Origin: Thermococcus sp.
GTDB lineage: Archaea > Methanobacteriota_B > Thermococci > Thermococcales > Thermococcaceae
Assembly: GCF_027023865.1 (NCBI RefSeq)
Contig: NZ_JALVUC010000016.1
Coordinates: 1 to 64,000, forward strand
Length of the DNA stretch: 64,000 bases
Direction of reading: 5' to 3'
Shown here: positions 1-8,725 of the stretch, one piece after another
Layout: each line of letters opens with the position of its first letter
Position numbering within the stretch: the stretch's first letter is position 1
Translations under genes and position numbers: made by a program
Notes under the pieces: generated by a model
The model's database searches: none
What the model saw: only the letters and a program-made list of their open reading frames with translations
Told to the model about the DNA's origin: nothing

Positions 1-50
1 CCTAGATCCACCGTCGGAATCGGCGACACGATTTCGAGTTCAGCCTTCAT
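1..50 (-). CDS. 5' end of an unidentified gene running off the left edge
   Basis: An open frame begins with ATG at 50 on the minus strand and reads MKAELEIVSPIPTVDLG before leaving the window. A TATA-like CTTTTAACG lies about 40 bp upstream in a divergent spacer shared with the manC gene, which makes a start here plausible, but no clear ribosome binding site is present. Too short to identify. Confidence 0.35.
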   Translation of the reverse strand, partial: MKAELEIVSPIPTVDL

Positions 51-136
51 GGGCGAGTTCGCCCTTCGCTGATTTCTTTTCGCTATCGTTAAAAGCCAAT
101 ATGCCCAAGTGGTTTCAGGTGTTCAGGGTGATTGCC

Positions 137-1531
137 ATGAAGACGCTGATTTTGGCGGGTGGAAAAGGAACGAGACTATGGCCCCTCAGCAGGGAGTTGA
201 TGCCCAAGCAGTTCGTCCGCTTCCTCGACGGTGAAAGCCTCTTCCAGAAGACTGTAGAGAGAGCGCTTAAATTCTCTAAACCCGGAGAAATCTTCATAGT
301 CACGAACAAGAAGTACAAGTTCCGCGTGCTGGACGATCTCAACGAGCTGGGTGTTGAAGTGCCTGAAGAGAACATCCTCCTCGAACCGCTCGGAAAGAAC
401 ACCCTTCCGGCAATATACTGGGGGGTAAAGACAATCGAAGGGACCTTTGGTGACTCAATCGTCGCCGTCCTCCCAAGCGACCATCTCATCAACACAGGAG
501 AAGCCTATGAGAGGGCCTTTAGAAACGCGGAGAAATTGACCAAGGAATATCTGGTCACCTTTGGGATAAAGCCCACGAGACCGCACACAGGATATGGCTA
601 CATAAAACCCGGAAAAACCCTTAAAGATGGGAATGACCTCCTTGGCTACCGCGTCGCTGAGTTCAAGGAGAAGCCCGACATCGAAACCGCGAAGCGCTAT
701 GTCGAGGAGAACTACCTCTGGAACAGCGGCATGTTCGCCTTCAGGACGGACATTTTCATTGGAGAGGTTGGGAGGCACGCCCCCGAGATTGTCAGGGCCT
801 TCGATGAGGGAAGCATACGTAAGGCCTACGAGCTTATCCCTGATTTGAGCGTTGATTACGGAGTCATGGAGAAAACGGATAAGGCCGCCGTAGTCCCACT
901 CGATGCATACTGGAATGACCTCGGTAGCTTCGACGCCATCTATGACGTCCTCAAGAAGGACGAAAATGGGAATTCAGTGGTGATAAGGGCCAAGAAAGCC
1001 TATCACATCGGTGTGAATTCAAAGAACAACCTCGTAATGACAGAGCGTCTTACTGCAACCGTTGGTGTGGAGGATTTAATCATTATCGACACCGACGACG
1101 CCCTCTTGATAGCCCGCCGTGGGGAAGGGCAGAGGGTTAGGGAGGTGTATAGGAGGTTAAAAAAGAGGAACGATGAGAGGGCTTTGGTTCACAGGACCGC
1201 CTACCGCCCCTGGGGAAGCTACACCGTCCTTGAGGAGAATGACCGCTACAAGATAAAGCGCCTGACTGTTCTACCCGGCAAGAAGCTATCCCTCCAGATG
1301 CACTACCACAGGAGCGAACACTGGGTTGTTGTCAGGGGGACGGCAAAGGTCCGCGTTGGGGACGAAGAGATACTGCTGAGGCCTGGGGAGAGCACGTTCA
1401 TACCTGCTGGCGTCATTCATCGCCTTGAGAACCCCGGGAAGGTCCTTCTGGAGGTCATTGAGACGCAGATTGGAGAGTACCTTGGGGAAGATGACATAGT
1501 CCGCTTTGAGGACGACTTTGGGAGGGAGTGA
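137..1531 (+). CDS. manC: Mannose-1-phosphate guanylyltransferase / mannose-6-phosphate isomerase
   Basis: A bifunctional enzyme of GDP-mannose synthesis: it isomerises fructose-6-P to mannose-6-P and joins mannose-1-P to GTP. The 464-residue product opens with the nucleotidyltransferase signature (LILAGGKGTRLWPLSRE, residues 4-20, then PKQF). The last ~110 residues form a type II phosphomannose isomerase cupin (RPWGSY; PGKKLSLQMHYHRSEHW). I start at ATG 137 rather than an upstream in-frame ATG at 101 because the GGxGTR motif normally sits a few residues from the N terminus and GGGTG precedes 137. The phosphomannomutase gene two genes downstream supplies mannose-1-P, so the three genes probably form one unit for mannose-containing glycans or compatible solutes. 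Domain assignment is firm. Confidence 0.93.
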   Translation: MKTLILAGGKGTRLWPLSRELMPKQFVRFLDGESLFQKTVERALKFSKPGEIFIVTNKKYKFRVLDDLNELGVEVPEENILLEPLGKNTLPAIYWGVKTIEGTFGDSIVAVLPSDHLINTGEAYERAFRNAEKLTKEYLVTFGIKPTRPHTGYGYIKPGKTLKDGNDLLGYRVAEFKEKPDIETAKRYVEENYLWNSGMFAFRTDIFIGEVGRHAPEIVRAFDEGSIRKAYELIPDLSVDYGVMEKTDKAAVVPLDAYWNDLGSFDAIYDVLKKDENGNSVVIRAKKAYHIGVNSKNNLVMTERLTATVGVEDLIIIDTDDALLIARRGEGQRVREVYRRLKKRNDERALVHRTAYRPWGSYTVLEENDRYKIKRLTVLPGKKLSLQMHYHRSEHWVVVRGTAKVRVGDEEILLRPGESTFIPAGVIHRLENPGKVLLEVIETQIGEYLGEDDIVRFEDDFGRE

Positions 1532-1532
1532 T

Positions 1533-1943
1533 TTGGGGAAGGATGAAAAGATTAAGGTTGTGGAGTGCGGTGACGGCTGGGAGAGGTTCAGCAAATCCGT
1601 TGCTTCCCTGTCTCTCAACCTTCTGCCGACGCTCCTCTTTACGCTTATAATGACCTATGTTCTGGTTGTTGGACTCCAGCATGCCAGCTTTACCGCCACC
1701 GTCAACGGCCAGCAGGTATCGTTCAAACTGCCCCGCATAAATGTGCCCATGAACTACGCCGCCATAGAGAGCGCGGTTCTCTACCTCTTCGGTTCGGTTC
1801 TCATTGGCCTGCCGGTTCCGCTCCTCTCCGGAAAGTGGAAGCCCCTGAAGGCCCTCATAGCTCTCGTCCAGGTAGGGGCATTCATCTACGGGCTCTACAT
1901 CTTCGTGATGGTGATAGTGAACTTTGCGGTTTCACTGAGGTGA
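1533..1943 (+). CDS. Hypothetical membrane protein between manC and pgm
   Basis: A 136-residue protein of unknown function with about three hydrophobic segments (near residues 27-48, 80-95 and 110-133). The start is read as TTG 1533, because GGAGGG lies 7 bp upstream, inside the end of manC; a longer frame from 1506 lacks such a site. Its last base is about 10 bp before the phosphomannomutase start, so it is probably co-transcribed with manC and pgm. I do not recognise the family; a role linked to sugar-nucleotide use is only suggested by context. Confidence 0.7.
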   Translation: MGKDEKIKVVECGDGWERFSKSVASLSLNLLPTLLFTLIMTYVLVVGLQHASFTATVNGQQVSFKLPRINVPMNYAAIESAVLYLFGSVLIGLPVPLLSGKWKPLKALIALVQVGAFIYGLYIFVMVIVNFAVSLR

Positions 1944-1953
1944 GGTGATTAAG

Positions 1954-3324
1954 ATGGGAAAGCTCTTTGGAACCTTTGGCGTTAGGGGGATAGCCAGCGA
2001 GAAGATAACACCGGAGTTCGCCCTTAAGATGGGCATGGCCTTTGGAACGGTGCTCAAGCGCGAGGGGCGGGAAAGGCCGCTCGTCGTTATCGGCAGGGAC
2101 ACGCGCGTCAGCGGTGAGATGCTCAAGGATGCTTTAATAAGCGGCTTACTGAGCGTCGGCTGCGATGTCATCGACGTCGGTATAGCCCCTACGCCGGCAA
2201 TCCAGTGGGCAACGGACCACTTTAAGGCAGACGGCGGGGCCGTGATAACCGCCAGCCACAACCCCCCGGAGTACAACGGGATAAAGCTCCTTGAGCCGAA
2301 CGGTATGGGTCTCAAGAAGGAGAGGGAAGTGGTAGTCGAGGAGATCTTCTTCAACGAGGACTTCCACAGGGCAAAATGGGATGAGATCGGCGATGTTAGG
2401 GAGGAGGACGTCGTAAAGCCCTACATCGAGGCGATAAAAAACAGGGTGGACGTCGAGGCGATCAAGAAGAGGAAGCCATTCGTTGTCGTTGACCCCTCAA
2501 ACGGCGCCGGCTCGCTCACGCTCCCATACCTCCTGAGGGAGCTTGGTTGTAAAGTCATCAGCGTCAACGCCCACCCTGACGGCCACTTCCCAGCGAGGAA
2601 CCCCGAGCCGAACGAGGAGAACCTAAAGGAGTTCAAGGAGATCGTTAAGGCCCTTGGGGCGGACTTCGGTGTCGCTCAAGACGGAGACGCCGACAGGGCA
2701 GTCTTCATAGACGAGAACGGGCGCTTCATCCAGGGTGACAAAACCTTCGCCCTCGTTGCCGATGCTGTGCTGAGGGAGAAAGGGGGCGGACTTCTCGTTA
2801 CCACGGTTGCCACCTCAAACCTCCTCGACGATATAGCGAGAAAGAACAACGCAAGGGTTATGCGTACGAAGGTCGGTGACCTCATAGTCGCCCGCGCCCT
2901 CATTGAGCACGGAGGCACCATTGGCGGAGAGGAAAACGGTGGGGTAATCTTCCCGGACTTCGTCTTGGGTAGAGACGGGGCGATGACGACTGCAAAGATA
3001 GCCGAGATATTCGCCAGGAGCGGAAAGAGGTTCAGTGAGCTTATAGATGAACTGCCAACGTACTACCAATTCAAGACCAAGAGAAAGGTTGAAGGCGACA
3101 GGAAGGCGGCGGTGGCCAGGGCGGGGGAGCTTGCACGGGAGAAGAGATACAGAACGGACACAACCGACGGAACCAAAATCCTCTTCAGCGATGGCTGGGT
3201 TCTCGTGAGGGCCAGTGGCACCGAGCCGATAATAAGGGTCTTCAGCGAGGCGAAGGACGAGGAGAAAGCGAAAGAATACCTTGAGCTTGGACTCAACCTT
3301 TTGGAAAAGGCCATCGGGAGCTGA
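1954..3324 (+). CDS. Phosphomannomutase / phosphoglucomutase
   Basis: An alpha-D-phosphohexomutase that interconverts hexose-6-P and hexose-1-P. The 456-residue product carries the family motifs in order: FGTFGVRG at the N terminus, the phosphoserine loop TASHNPPEYNG near residue 92, the metal-binding loop DGDADR near residue 245, the sugar-binding GGEENGG near 325, and the phosphate-binding RASGTEPIIRV near the C terminus. ATG 1954 is preceded by GAGGTGATT at the standard spacing; the in-frame GTG at 1945 lies within that site and is not used. Together with manC it completes the mannose-6-P to GDP-mannose route. Mannose versus glucose preference cannot be read from the sequence. Confidence 0.93.
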   Translation: MGKLFGTFGVRGIASEKITPEFALKMGMAFGTVLKREGRERPLVVIGRDTRVSGEMLKDALISGLLSVGCDVIDVGIAPTPAIQWATDHFKADGGAVITASHNPPEYNGIKLLEPNGMGLKKEREVVVEEIFFNEDFHRAKWDEIGDVREEDVVKPYIEAIKNRVDVEAIKKRKPFVVVDPSNGAGSLTLPYLLRELGCKVISVNAHPDGHFPARNPEPNEENLKEFKEIVKALGADFGVAQDGDADRAVFIDENGRFIQGDKTFALVADAVLREKGGGLLVTTVATSNLLDDIARKNNARVMRTKVGDLIVARALIEHGGTIGGEENGGVIFPDFVLGRDGAMTTAKIAEIFARSGKRFSELIDELPTYYQFKTKRKVEGDRKAAVARAGELAREKRYRTDTTDGTKILFSDGWVLVRASGTEPIIRVFSEAKDEEKAKEYLELGLNLLEKAIGS

Positions 3325-3432
3325 CTTTCTTTTCTCCTTACCTTTGGATGTTTAGAATGTTGCACCAAAATTGTTAAATTTACTAATTTTGTATGTTATT
3401 TTGCCCCTTGACTAAGCTTTTGGGGGGGGACA

Positions 3433-3834
3433 ATGCAGAAGAAGAAACTAAGTTTGAGCCTACTTGGTGTAGTTATTGTGTTTGGTTTTTTAAGTAGTTT
3501 TGTAGGAGCAGCCAAAGTGACACCAATACCCCGTCCACAAGGTGTACACTACAGGCAGTTGGGACCCTGCACATGGTATGGAGAAGACTACGAGAGCAAC
3601 TCCCTCTCTCTTCTGGGGGGAGGTTGGGCGTACGCCTCGGCAGACTTCCACACATGTACTCCGTACTACTGGTATAACGGTCAGAACAGGGGCGGGGTCT
3701 TTGGAGATGCCGAACTAATTGCAGTCTTGCCAAGAAACGGGTTGTACTCCGTAGAGACGGATACATATTTTGATGTAGAAGGTGCTGCAATGAGGGTTAT
3801 TGCCTCCGTTGGTATGCCACCTAGAAGCGCCTGA
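3433..3834 (+). CDS. Small secreted protein of unknown function
   Basis: A 133-residue protein with a clear signal peptide (MQKKK, then about 20 hydrophobic residues ending near VGA) and a mature part of about 105 residues rich in Gly, Tyr, Trp and Ser. The mature part has two cysteines (in GPCTWYG and HTCTPYYW) that could form one disulfide. It is preceded by a G-rich ribosome binding site and an AT-rich promoter region. It sits 13 bp upstream of an anchored-protein gene and an ABC-2 exporter, so it is probably the first gene of that unit. No family recognised. Confidence 0.7.
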   Translation: MQKKKLSLSLLGVVIVFGFLSSFVGAAKVTPIPRPQGVHYRQLGPCTWYGEDYESNSLSLLGGGWAYASADFHTCTPYYWYNGQNRGGVFGDAELIAVLPRNGLYSVETDTYFDVEGAAMRVIASVGMPPRSA

Positions 3835-3847
3835 ACAGGTGATGAAG

Positions 3848-4864
3848 ATGAAAAAGAAAGCTTTTTTGATGTTGCTTCTCTTCCTGTTTCTCTTTTTGGA
3901 ACCGCTAACAACCGCGGCCCCTTACTGGCTCAAACCCGGCTCCCAACTCGTTTACTTTGCCAACGGAACAATCCCAAACGCTTACGGTGGTGGGGTTTAC
4001 TACATGAAAAACGGCTGTATCTCGAACGTCGGTTTCCAGAGTGCACGTCTAGTTTTCAGGGTCGTGGGCGTTTCCAAGGGGTGGGCGACGATTAACGTGA
4101 CGCTAATCCTTTACGGTGACAAGTCCCTTGAATGGCCCTACTCCGACGTGAACGCGTACTATCCATCCACCTGCAGTCCACCGTTTCCCAATCCTCTCAG
4201 CACAACTCCTTACACCCGCAACAACATCTCCCTAAAATGGTCCGACTACGGGACTAAGCTCGTCCTCCATGGCGTTTACAAAATATACCTCCCAACGGGA
4301 ACCGTTTACTCGATGGACGGCAAGTCCTACGGGCACACGCTGCTCTTCGGCCTGTACCCGGTCTCTAACAACACCTACGTTGCCCTGGGAAGAAAACGCC
4401 TGCCCTTCAGCCAAGTCAGCGTTTTGAACTCGACGACATACGTAACCTACTACCGCAACTTCACCGGGCCAAACGTTCTTGTCATGAGCGAGCCAGTCAA
4501 TCTCACTGACCCAGGTGGGACCACCGCTTTCCTGAGAACGGTAGTGGTGTTCAATCCAGGCCAGGCAGTGACCCTGGGTTTTCTAGGTGTCGTTCCCGAC
4601 TTGGAGGCTTCCACTGGAATAGGAGTCCTCGCGATAGGTGACAACGCGATAAAAGTCCGGCCCCAGTTCTCCGGTGGGAAGCTGGAAAAATCCGTTGCCA
4701 CCGGGATTATCCTTTACGACCTTGACTTTCCCAAGACTCGGAGTTCTGTAACACAGCGTTCCCTTCAGCTTGCGATTGCCCCGTCCGTTTCTTCACTGTG
4801 GGTTGTCGGGGTCGTAGTCAGTCTTCTTGTACTTGCGGCCGCTTTCATGCTGAAGAGGAGGTGA
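3848..4864 (+). CDS. Secreted protein with C-terminal membrane anchor, ABC operon
   Basis: A protein of about 338 residues with an N-terminal signal peptide (KMKKKAFLML and a long Leu/Phe run) and a C-terminal transmembrane segment (SSLWVVGVVVSLLVLAAAF) ending in KRR, so the bulk lies outside the cell, tethered to the membrane. The extracellular part has many N-x-S/T sites. ATG 3848 is chosen because AGGTGATG sits at the usual distance; ATG 3842 lies within that site. It is followed after 4 bp by the permease gene. Function unknown; a substrate-capture or surface role for the exporter is an inference from position. Confidence 0.7.
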   Translation: MKKKAFLMLLLFLFLFLEPLTTAAPYWLKPGSQLVYFANGTIPNAYGGGVYYMKNGCISNVGFQSARLVFRVVGVSKGWATINVTLILYGDKSLEWPYSDVNAYYPSTCSPPFPNPLSTTPYTRNNISLKWSDYGTKLVLHGVYKIYLPTGTVYSMDGKSYGHTLLFGLYPVSNNTYVALGRKRLPFSQVSVLNSTTYVTYYRNFTGPNVLVMSEPVNLTDPGGTTAFLRTVVVFNPGQAVTLGFLGVVPDLEASTGIGVLAIGDNAIKVRPQFSGGKLEKSVATGIILYDLDFPKTRSSVTQRSLQLAIAPSVSSLWVVGVVVSLLVLAAAFMLKRR

Positions 4865-4868
4865 AACC

Positions 4869-5642
4869 ATGGGACGGTTTAAAAACCTCTTTGGTTGGGA
4901 GCTTGGCGATTCTCTGAGGCTGCTGCTCTTTCTCCTTGGGGTTCCTTCCTTAACATACCTGCTGACGGTCGGTTACTTAAAATCTCAGTGGGAAGTGAGT
5001 TCACTCTCCTCTCGCTATCCCCCGGTTTACACCGCCGGTTCGCCCCTCGGGAGCATCACCGCGATCCATCTCTTTGACTATCCCCCCCTTTCAGCAGGAT
5101 TCTGGGTTCTCCTTTCCCTTCTCGTCACCCTCTTTTCAGTTATGACGCTCCGCTACGACAGGGAGAATGGCTATGCCCTCTCGGTTTATGCACTTCCCTT
5201 CACAAAAGGAGAGATGTTCACGGCGAAGGTTATCTCAGCCTTAGTGCTTTCCCTCCTCTCGCTTTATATCCCGCTTTTGACCGTGGACGTGTTCCCCAAC
5301 GCCGATATACTTGAAGCGGTGAGGGGGGTAGTCTTCACGGGGCAGTACCTTCACCTGCTCGTTTTTGCCACGTACTTCGTTTTGTTTTCCATCTCAACCT
5401 CTGTTTTGTTCTCGGTCCTTTTGGATAACATGTTCTTAGCCTTCATAGCTTCCTTCTTCCTCCTCGTCCTTCCGTTCTTTGCCGGCCTCAGTTGGCCACC
5501 CTTTTCATTTATCCCCATGCTCTCAAGATCCCTATCCTGGGCTTCTCCCTTTGGGAGCACTTGGCTCTTCTGGGGAGTTGCAGTGCCGGCGGCTCTCTTG
5601 CTCCTGTCTGGACTAATCTTTACCAGGAGGGATGTCCTGTGA
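4869..5642 (+). CDS. ABC-2 type transporter permease
   Basis: A 257-residue integral membrane protein with six predicted transmembrane segments, the usual layout for an ABC-2 permease. After the second segment comes a cytoplasmic stretch with RYDRENGYALSVYALPFTKGEMFTAK, which resembles the coupling-helix region seen in this class. GAGGAGGTGAAACC precedes the ATG. The stop overlaps the GTG start of the next gene, and the ATPase follows two genes later, so these proteins should form one exporter. The substrate is unknown. Confidence 0.8.
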   Translation: MGRFKNLFGWELGDSLRLLLFLLGVPSLTYLLTVGYLKSQWEVSSLSSRYPPVYTAGSPLGSITAIHLFDYPPLSAGFWVLLSLLVTLFSVMTLRYDRENGYALSVYALPFTKGEMFTAKVISALVLSLLSLYIPLLTVDVFPNADILEAVRGVVFTGQYLHLLVFATYFVLFSISTSVLFSVLLDNMFLAFIASFFLLVLPFFAGLSWPPFSFIPMLSRSLSWASPFGSTWLFWGVAVPAALLLLSGLIFTRRDVL

Positions 5643-6079
5643 GGAGAACTCTGTTCGTGCTCTTGCTCGCCTTTACCCTCTCCCTCCTTGGCGTCTGGGG
5701 GGCATACATCACGGTTGAGAGGAGCCATGGGTTCATAGGGCCCGCGGTCATGGCGGGTTCAAAGGGGGGTATCAGCTACGTTTCCCTTCACGCTCCAGGC
5801 TGGATGGTTCTGAACGCGAGCTTCAACGGCAATGGAGATGTTGTCGTTCTGAACCAGTTTTCCAATGAGACGGTCTTTTCCTCAAACGTCAGAGGACACC
5901 TAAACTGCCCTATAGCGTTCCCTGAAGAGGGAAGCTATGCGGTGTACACCCCCAACGGTTCCCTAACGTTTTCTGCATACTACAACGGAGTTTATCCCAC
6001 CGCCAGAACCCAGAAAGCCCTCTACGCGTCCATAACTGTCCTGGCCTTTGCACTCGCTATATGGAGGTGGCGGGGATGA
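5639..6079 (+). CDS. Membrane-anchored extracytoplasmic protein of the ABC operon
   Basis: A 146-residue protein starting at GTG 5639, which overlaps the stop of the permease gene; GGAGGGAT lies upstream at good spacing. It has an N-terminal hydrophobic segment (TLFVLLLAFTLSLLGVWGAY), an extracytoplasmic middle of about 95 residues that looks beta-rich, and a C-terminal hydrophobic segment (ASITVLAFALAIW) ending in RWRG. Its stop overlaps the ATG of the ATPase gene. Tight translational coupling on both sides suggests a structural partner of the transporter. No family recognised. Confidence 0.75.
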   Translation: MRRTLFVLLLAFTLSLLGVWGAYITVERSHGFIGPAVMAGSKGGISYVSLHAPGWMVLNASFNGNGDVVVLNQFSNETVFSSNVRGHLNCPIAFPEEGSYAVYTPNGSLTFSAYYNGVYPTARTQKALYASITVLAFALAIWRWRG

Positions 6080-6753
6080 TAACTGTCAAGAATCTAACCA
6101 AAAGGTTTGGCAAAATAGTTGCCCTTGATAACATCAACCTAGGAATCCCAGATGGAACGAACATAATCCTCGGCCCCAACGGTGGGGGAAAGAGCACGTT
6201 CTTCAAGCTCTTAACTGGGGTTTACAGGCCGACTTCAGGTGAGGTGAGGGTCTTTGGAAAGGATCCCTGGAAAGATGCCAAAGTTAGGATGAAGACCGGT
6301 GTGGCCTATGATCCTGTCTCCTTCCCTCCTTTGGTTTCAGGAAGGAAGTGGCTTGAGTTCATTGCACGCTCGAAGGGTTACAGTGAGGATGAGGTTGAGA
6401 GGGTTAACAAGCTATTCAATATAAATTTCTTGGACGAGCAGACGAGGAACTACTCCTCCGGGATGCTAAAGAAGCTCGCGGTGGCTCAGGCCTTTATTGG
6501 AGATCCAGAGCTGGTCATGATAGACGAACCCCTCTCAAACCTAGACTTTGAAAGCATGGGCGAGTTCATCAAACTCCTACGAAAAGAGCAGGGGAAGAGG
6601 AATTTCCTAATAATAAGCCACATCTGGGAGCCGTTGATGCCTGTTGTTGATAGGATTTACGTGATAGCGGGTGGAAGGCTAGTCCTCAGCGGTGAAAGGG
6701 AAGAGGTACAGGATGAAGTAAAGAGGCTCTTTAAGCTAAGGCTGGACATGTAG
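6076..6753 (+). CDS. ABC transporter ATP-binding protein
   Basis: The 225-residue ATPase of the exporter. Visible motifs: Walker A GPNGGGKST (near residue 36), signature-type YSSGMLKKLAVAQAF, Walker B LVMIDEPLSNLD and the switch histidine in IISHIW. The sequence MITVKNLTKRFGK is the normal N terminus, so ATG 6076 is used; GGAGGTG lies 6 bp upstream, and the ATG overlaps the stop of the preceding gene. It ends 18 bp inside the 3' end of the convergent cbiO gene. With the permease at 4869 it forms a two-component ABC-2 exporter. Confidence 0.9.
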   Translation: MITVKNLTKRFGKIVALDNINLGIPDGTNIILGPNGGGKSTFFKLLTGVYRPTSGEVRVFGKDPWKDAKVRMKTGVAYDPVSFPPLVSGRKWLEFIARSKGYSEDEVERVNKLFNINFLDEQTRNYSSGMLKKLAVAQAFIGDPELVMIDEPLSNLDFESMGEFIKLLRKEQGKRNFLIISHIWEPLMPVVDRIYVIAGGRLVLSGEREEVQDEVKRLFKLRLDM

Positions 6754-7554
6754 CCCTTTCTTTCTCAATATCTCCACTGATTCTTCAACACTCAGGGGTA
6801 CCTCCTTTAGCCCGAGCATGTGGAAGAGTCTGACTATCTCAGGAATATCAAGGTTCGCTTTCTTTATCAACTCTGGCCTTGAGAAGAGCTCCCTTGGGGT
6901 CCCCTTAAAGAGGATCTCCCCGTTGACGACGTATGCTCTGTCCGCCAGGCGGATGAGCCTGAGGTCGTGGGTTACAACGACAACCGTTCTTTTCTCGGCC
7001 TTCCATCCCCTTATCATGTCAAGTACAAAATTCCTGTTCTTCAAGTCCAAATCCCTTGTCGGCTCGTCGAGGAGCAGAACTTCGGGCTCCATACTTGTCA
7101 CACAGGCGATGGATGCCTTCTTTTTCTCTCCCCCACTGAGGCTGTAGGGATGCCTGTCAGCTAAGCCTTCAATGCCGAGTTTTTTGAGCTCTTCTTTGGT
7201 CCTTCTCAGGCCTTCTTCCCGTCCCCACTGGTGAACAGGGCCGAAGGCCACATCCTCCAAGACTGTCGCGCTGAAGAGCATAACGTCCGGACTCTGGAAG
7301 AGAAAGCCCACCTTCCGTCGGAACTCGCGGTCTGTCATGGTCTCCTCCGTTATGGGCTTCCCCTCGAAGAGTATCTCTCCCTCTGCTGGCATTATAAGGG
7401 CATCCATAAGCTTAAGGAGGGTCGTTTTGCCCGCACCATTGGGTCCGACTATTGCGACGGTTTCTCCCCTTCTGACTTCCATTTTGATGCCTTTCAGCGC
7501 CCATTCACCCGTTGGATAGCGGTATGAGACGTTTCTAAGTTCGTAGACCTTCAT
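6736..7554 (-). CDS. cbiO: Cobalt/nickel ECF transporter ATPase CbiO
   Basis: The 272-residue ATPase that powers the energy-coupling-factor metal transporter. Motifs: Walker A GPNGAGKTT, Q-loop FQSPDVMLFSATVLEDVAFGP (the FQ.P..QLF..TV..DVAFGP pattern typical of CbiO), signature LSGGEKKKAS, Walker B LLLDEPTRDLD and the H-loop VVTHD. Its ATG overlaps the stop of cbiQ by 4 bp (ATGA). It is the last gene of cbiMNQO. The 3' end overlaps the convergent exporter ATPase gene. Confidence 0.92.
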   Translation of the reverse strand: MKVYELRNVSYRYPTGEWALKGIKMEVRRGETVAIVGPNGAGKTTLLKLMDALIMPAEGEILFEGKPITEETMTDREFRRKVGFLFQSPDVMLFSATVLEDVAFGPVHQWGREEGLRRTKEELKKLGIEGLADRHPYSLSGGEKKKASIACVTSMEPEVLLLDEPTRDLDLKNRNFVLDMIRGWKAEKRTVVVVTHDLRLIRLADRAYVVNGEILFKGTPRELFSRPELIKKANLDIPEIVRLFHMLGLKEVPLSVEESVEILRKKGLHVQP

Positions 7555-8363
7555 AACAACCCCCTCGTGAAAGTCACCGTTAGAACAACTATGAGGGCCG
7601 TCAACGCCAAGAAGGCGTAATCGAGCCTCTCAAACCTGAACTCCCCGAGCGGTTGAACTTCGTTGACATAGCCCCTTGAGAGCATGGCGTAGTAGAGTTC
7701 CTCCCCGAGGGCGTTCGCCTTTATAAACGTTGCCCCTATATGTTTTCCCGCTTCTTTCCAGCTCTCGACCATGCCAAGCTCTCCGGTCAATCTCGCACGC
7801 CTCGCGTGCATCGCATCGAGAAGGAGCTTTGCCAAGAGGAAGATGTATCTATACGTAAGGGTTGTTATAGTTATGACCATGCCTGGAACCTTGAATGATG
7901 CCAACGCTGACACTATCTCGTTCCATCTGCTCGTCATCGTGAAAAGTATCGCGTAAGAAACGGCGGTTGCAACCCTCAGGGTGAAAAGAACCCCCCAGTG
8001 AATCCCTTCCCATGTCGCAACGAGGCCAAGAAGTTTAAACGCAGTTTCTCCGGGAATCATGAAAATTGATGGGATAGTAATTATCCCCGTAAATATTGGG
8101 ATGAATACCCAAACCCTCCTGGTAAACTCGAGAGCAGGGAGTTTTGAGAGAATCGCTAAAGCCAGCGCGAAGAAGTAAAAGGCAATCACAACCCTAATAT
8201 CCTGAAGTGAGACCACCGTTGCTACTAAAACAACCAAGCAGACAATTTTAAGCCTTGGGTCAATTCTCTGCAACAGGCCGCCTCTCCGGGCGTATCTCTC
8301 AGAGAATACGGCCTCCGTCGTGAATTCCATGACCTCTCTCGCAGTATCTTCAAGGAAGCCCAT
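7551..8363 (-). CDS. cbiQ: ECF transporter transmembrane protein CbiQ (EcfT)
   Basis: The scaffold membrane subunit that couples CbiO to the metal-binding CbiM/CbiN. The 270-residue protein has four to six hydrophobic segments and the arginine-rich coupling motif MHARRARLTGE that contacts the ATPases. I choose ATG 8363 because GGTGATGAC precedes it at standard spacing; a longer frame to 8408 would run into cbiN and lacks a ribosome binding site. It is 25 bp downstream of cbiN and overlaps cbiO by 4 bp. Confidence 0.9.
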   Translation of the reverse strand: MGFLEDTAREVMEFTTEAVFSERYARRGGLLQRIDPRLKIVCLVVLVATVVSLQDIRVVIAFYFFALALAILSKLPALEFTRRVWVFIPIFTGIITIPSIFMIPGETAFKLLGLVATWEGIHWGVLFTLRVATAVSYAILFTMTSRWNEIVSALASFKVPGMVITITTLTYRYIFLLAKLLLDAMHARRARLTGELGMVESWKEAGKHIGATFIKANALGEELYYAMLSRGYVNEVQPLGEFRFERLDYAFLALTALIVVLTVTFTRGLL

Positions 8364-8388
8364 TGTCATCACCAAAAATGAAAATGGG

Positions 8389-8721
8389 TTAGGATGGCTC
8401 TTTTCCAACAGTGAACTTCACGAGGATGTAGTAGAGGAGAATCACAAGGGCCGTCCCAACTATTGCGGAGATTATGTATCCTATTGAAGCACTGAGTTTG
8501 CTCTCCCATCCCGGGACATCATAGTTGGGAAAGATGGCGTGATTCCATATCCCCGCAAGCTTCTCCATCCCTGGGAGTCTGTGGCCTACCATGTGTTCAA
8601 CAGTATTGACATCCCACTCCCCCCATGCACCGTTGTAGTTCCAGACGAGGAGAATTCCTATCGGGGAGAGGATTATCATGATGCCAATTACCAACAATAA
8701 TGTTTTGACAACCTTGTCCAT
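8389..8721 (-). CDS. Small membrane subunit of the Co/Ni transporter (CbiN/PDGLE-like)
   Basis: A 110-residue protein with two transmembrane segments (near residues 8-27 and 83-103) joined by an extracytoplasmic loop, the layout of CbiN/NikN accessory subunits. The region YDVPGWESKLSASIGYIISAIVGTALV before the second helix resembles the C-terminal PDGLE-type domain. GGGGAGGTAAGC precedes the ATG. It lies 4 bp after cbiM and before cbiQ, which fits this role better than the weak motif similarity alone. Confidence 0.75.
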   Translation of the reverse strand: MDKVVKTLLLVIGIMIILSPIGILLVWNYNGAWGEWDVNTVEHMVGHRLPGMEKLAGIWNHAIFPNYDVPGWESKLSASIGYIISAIVGTALVILLYYILVKFTVGKEPS

Positions 8722-8725
8722 ATGC

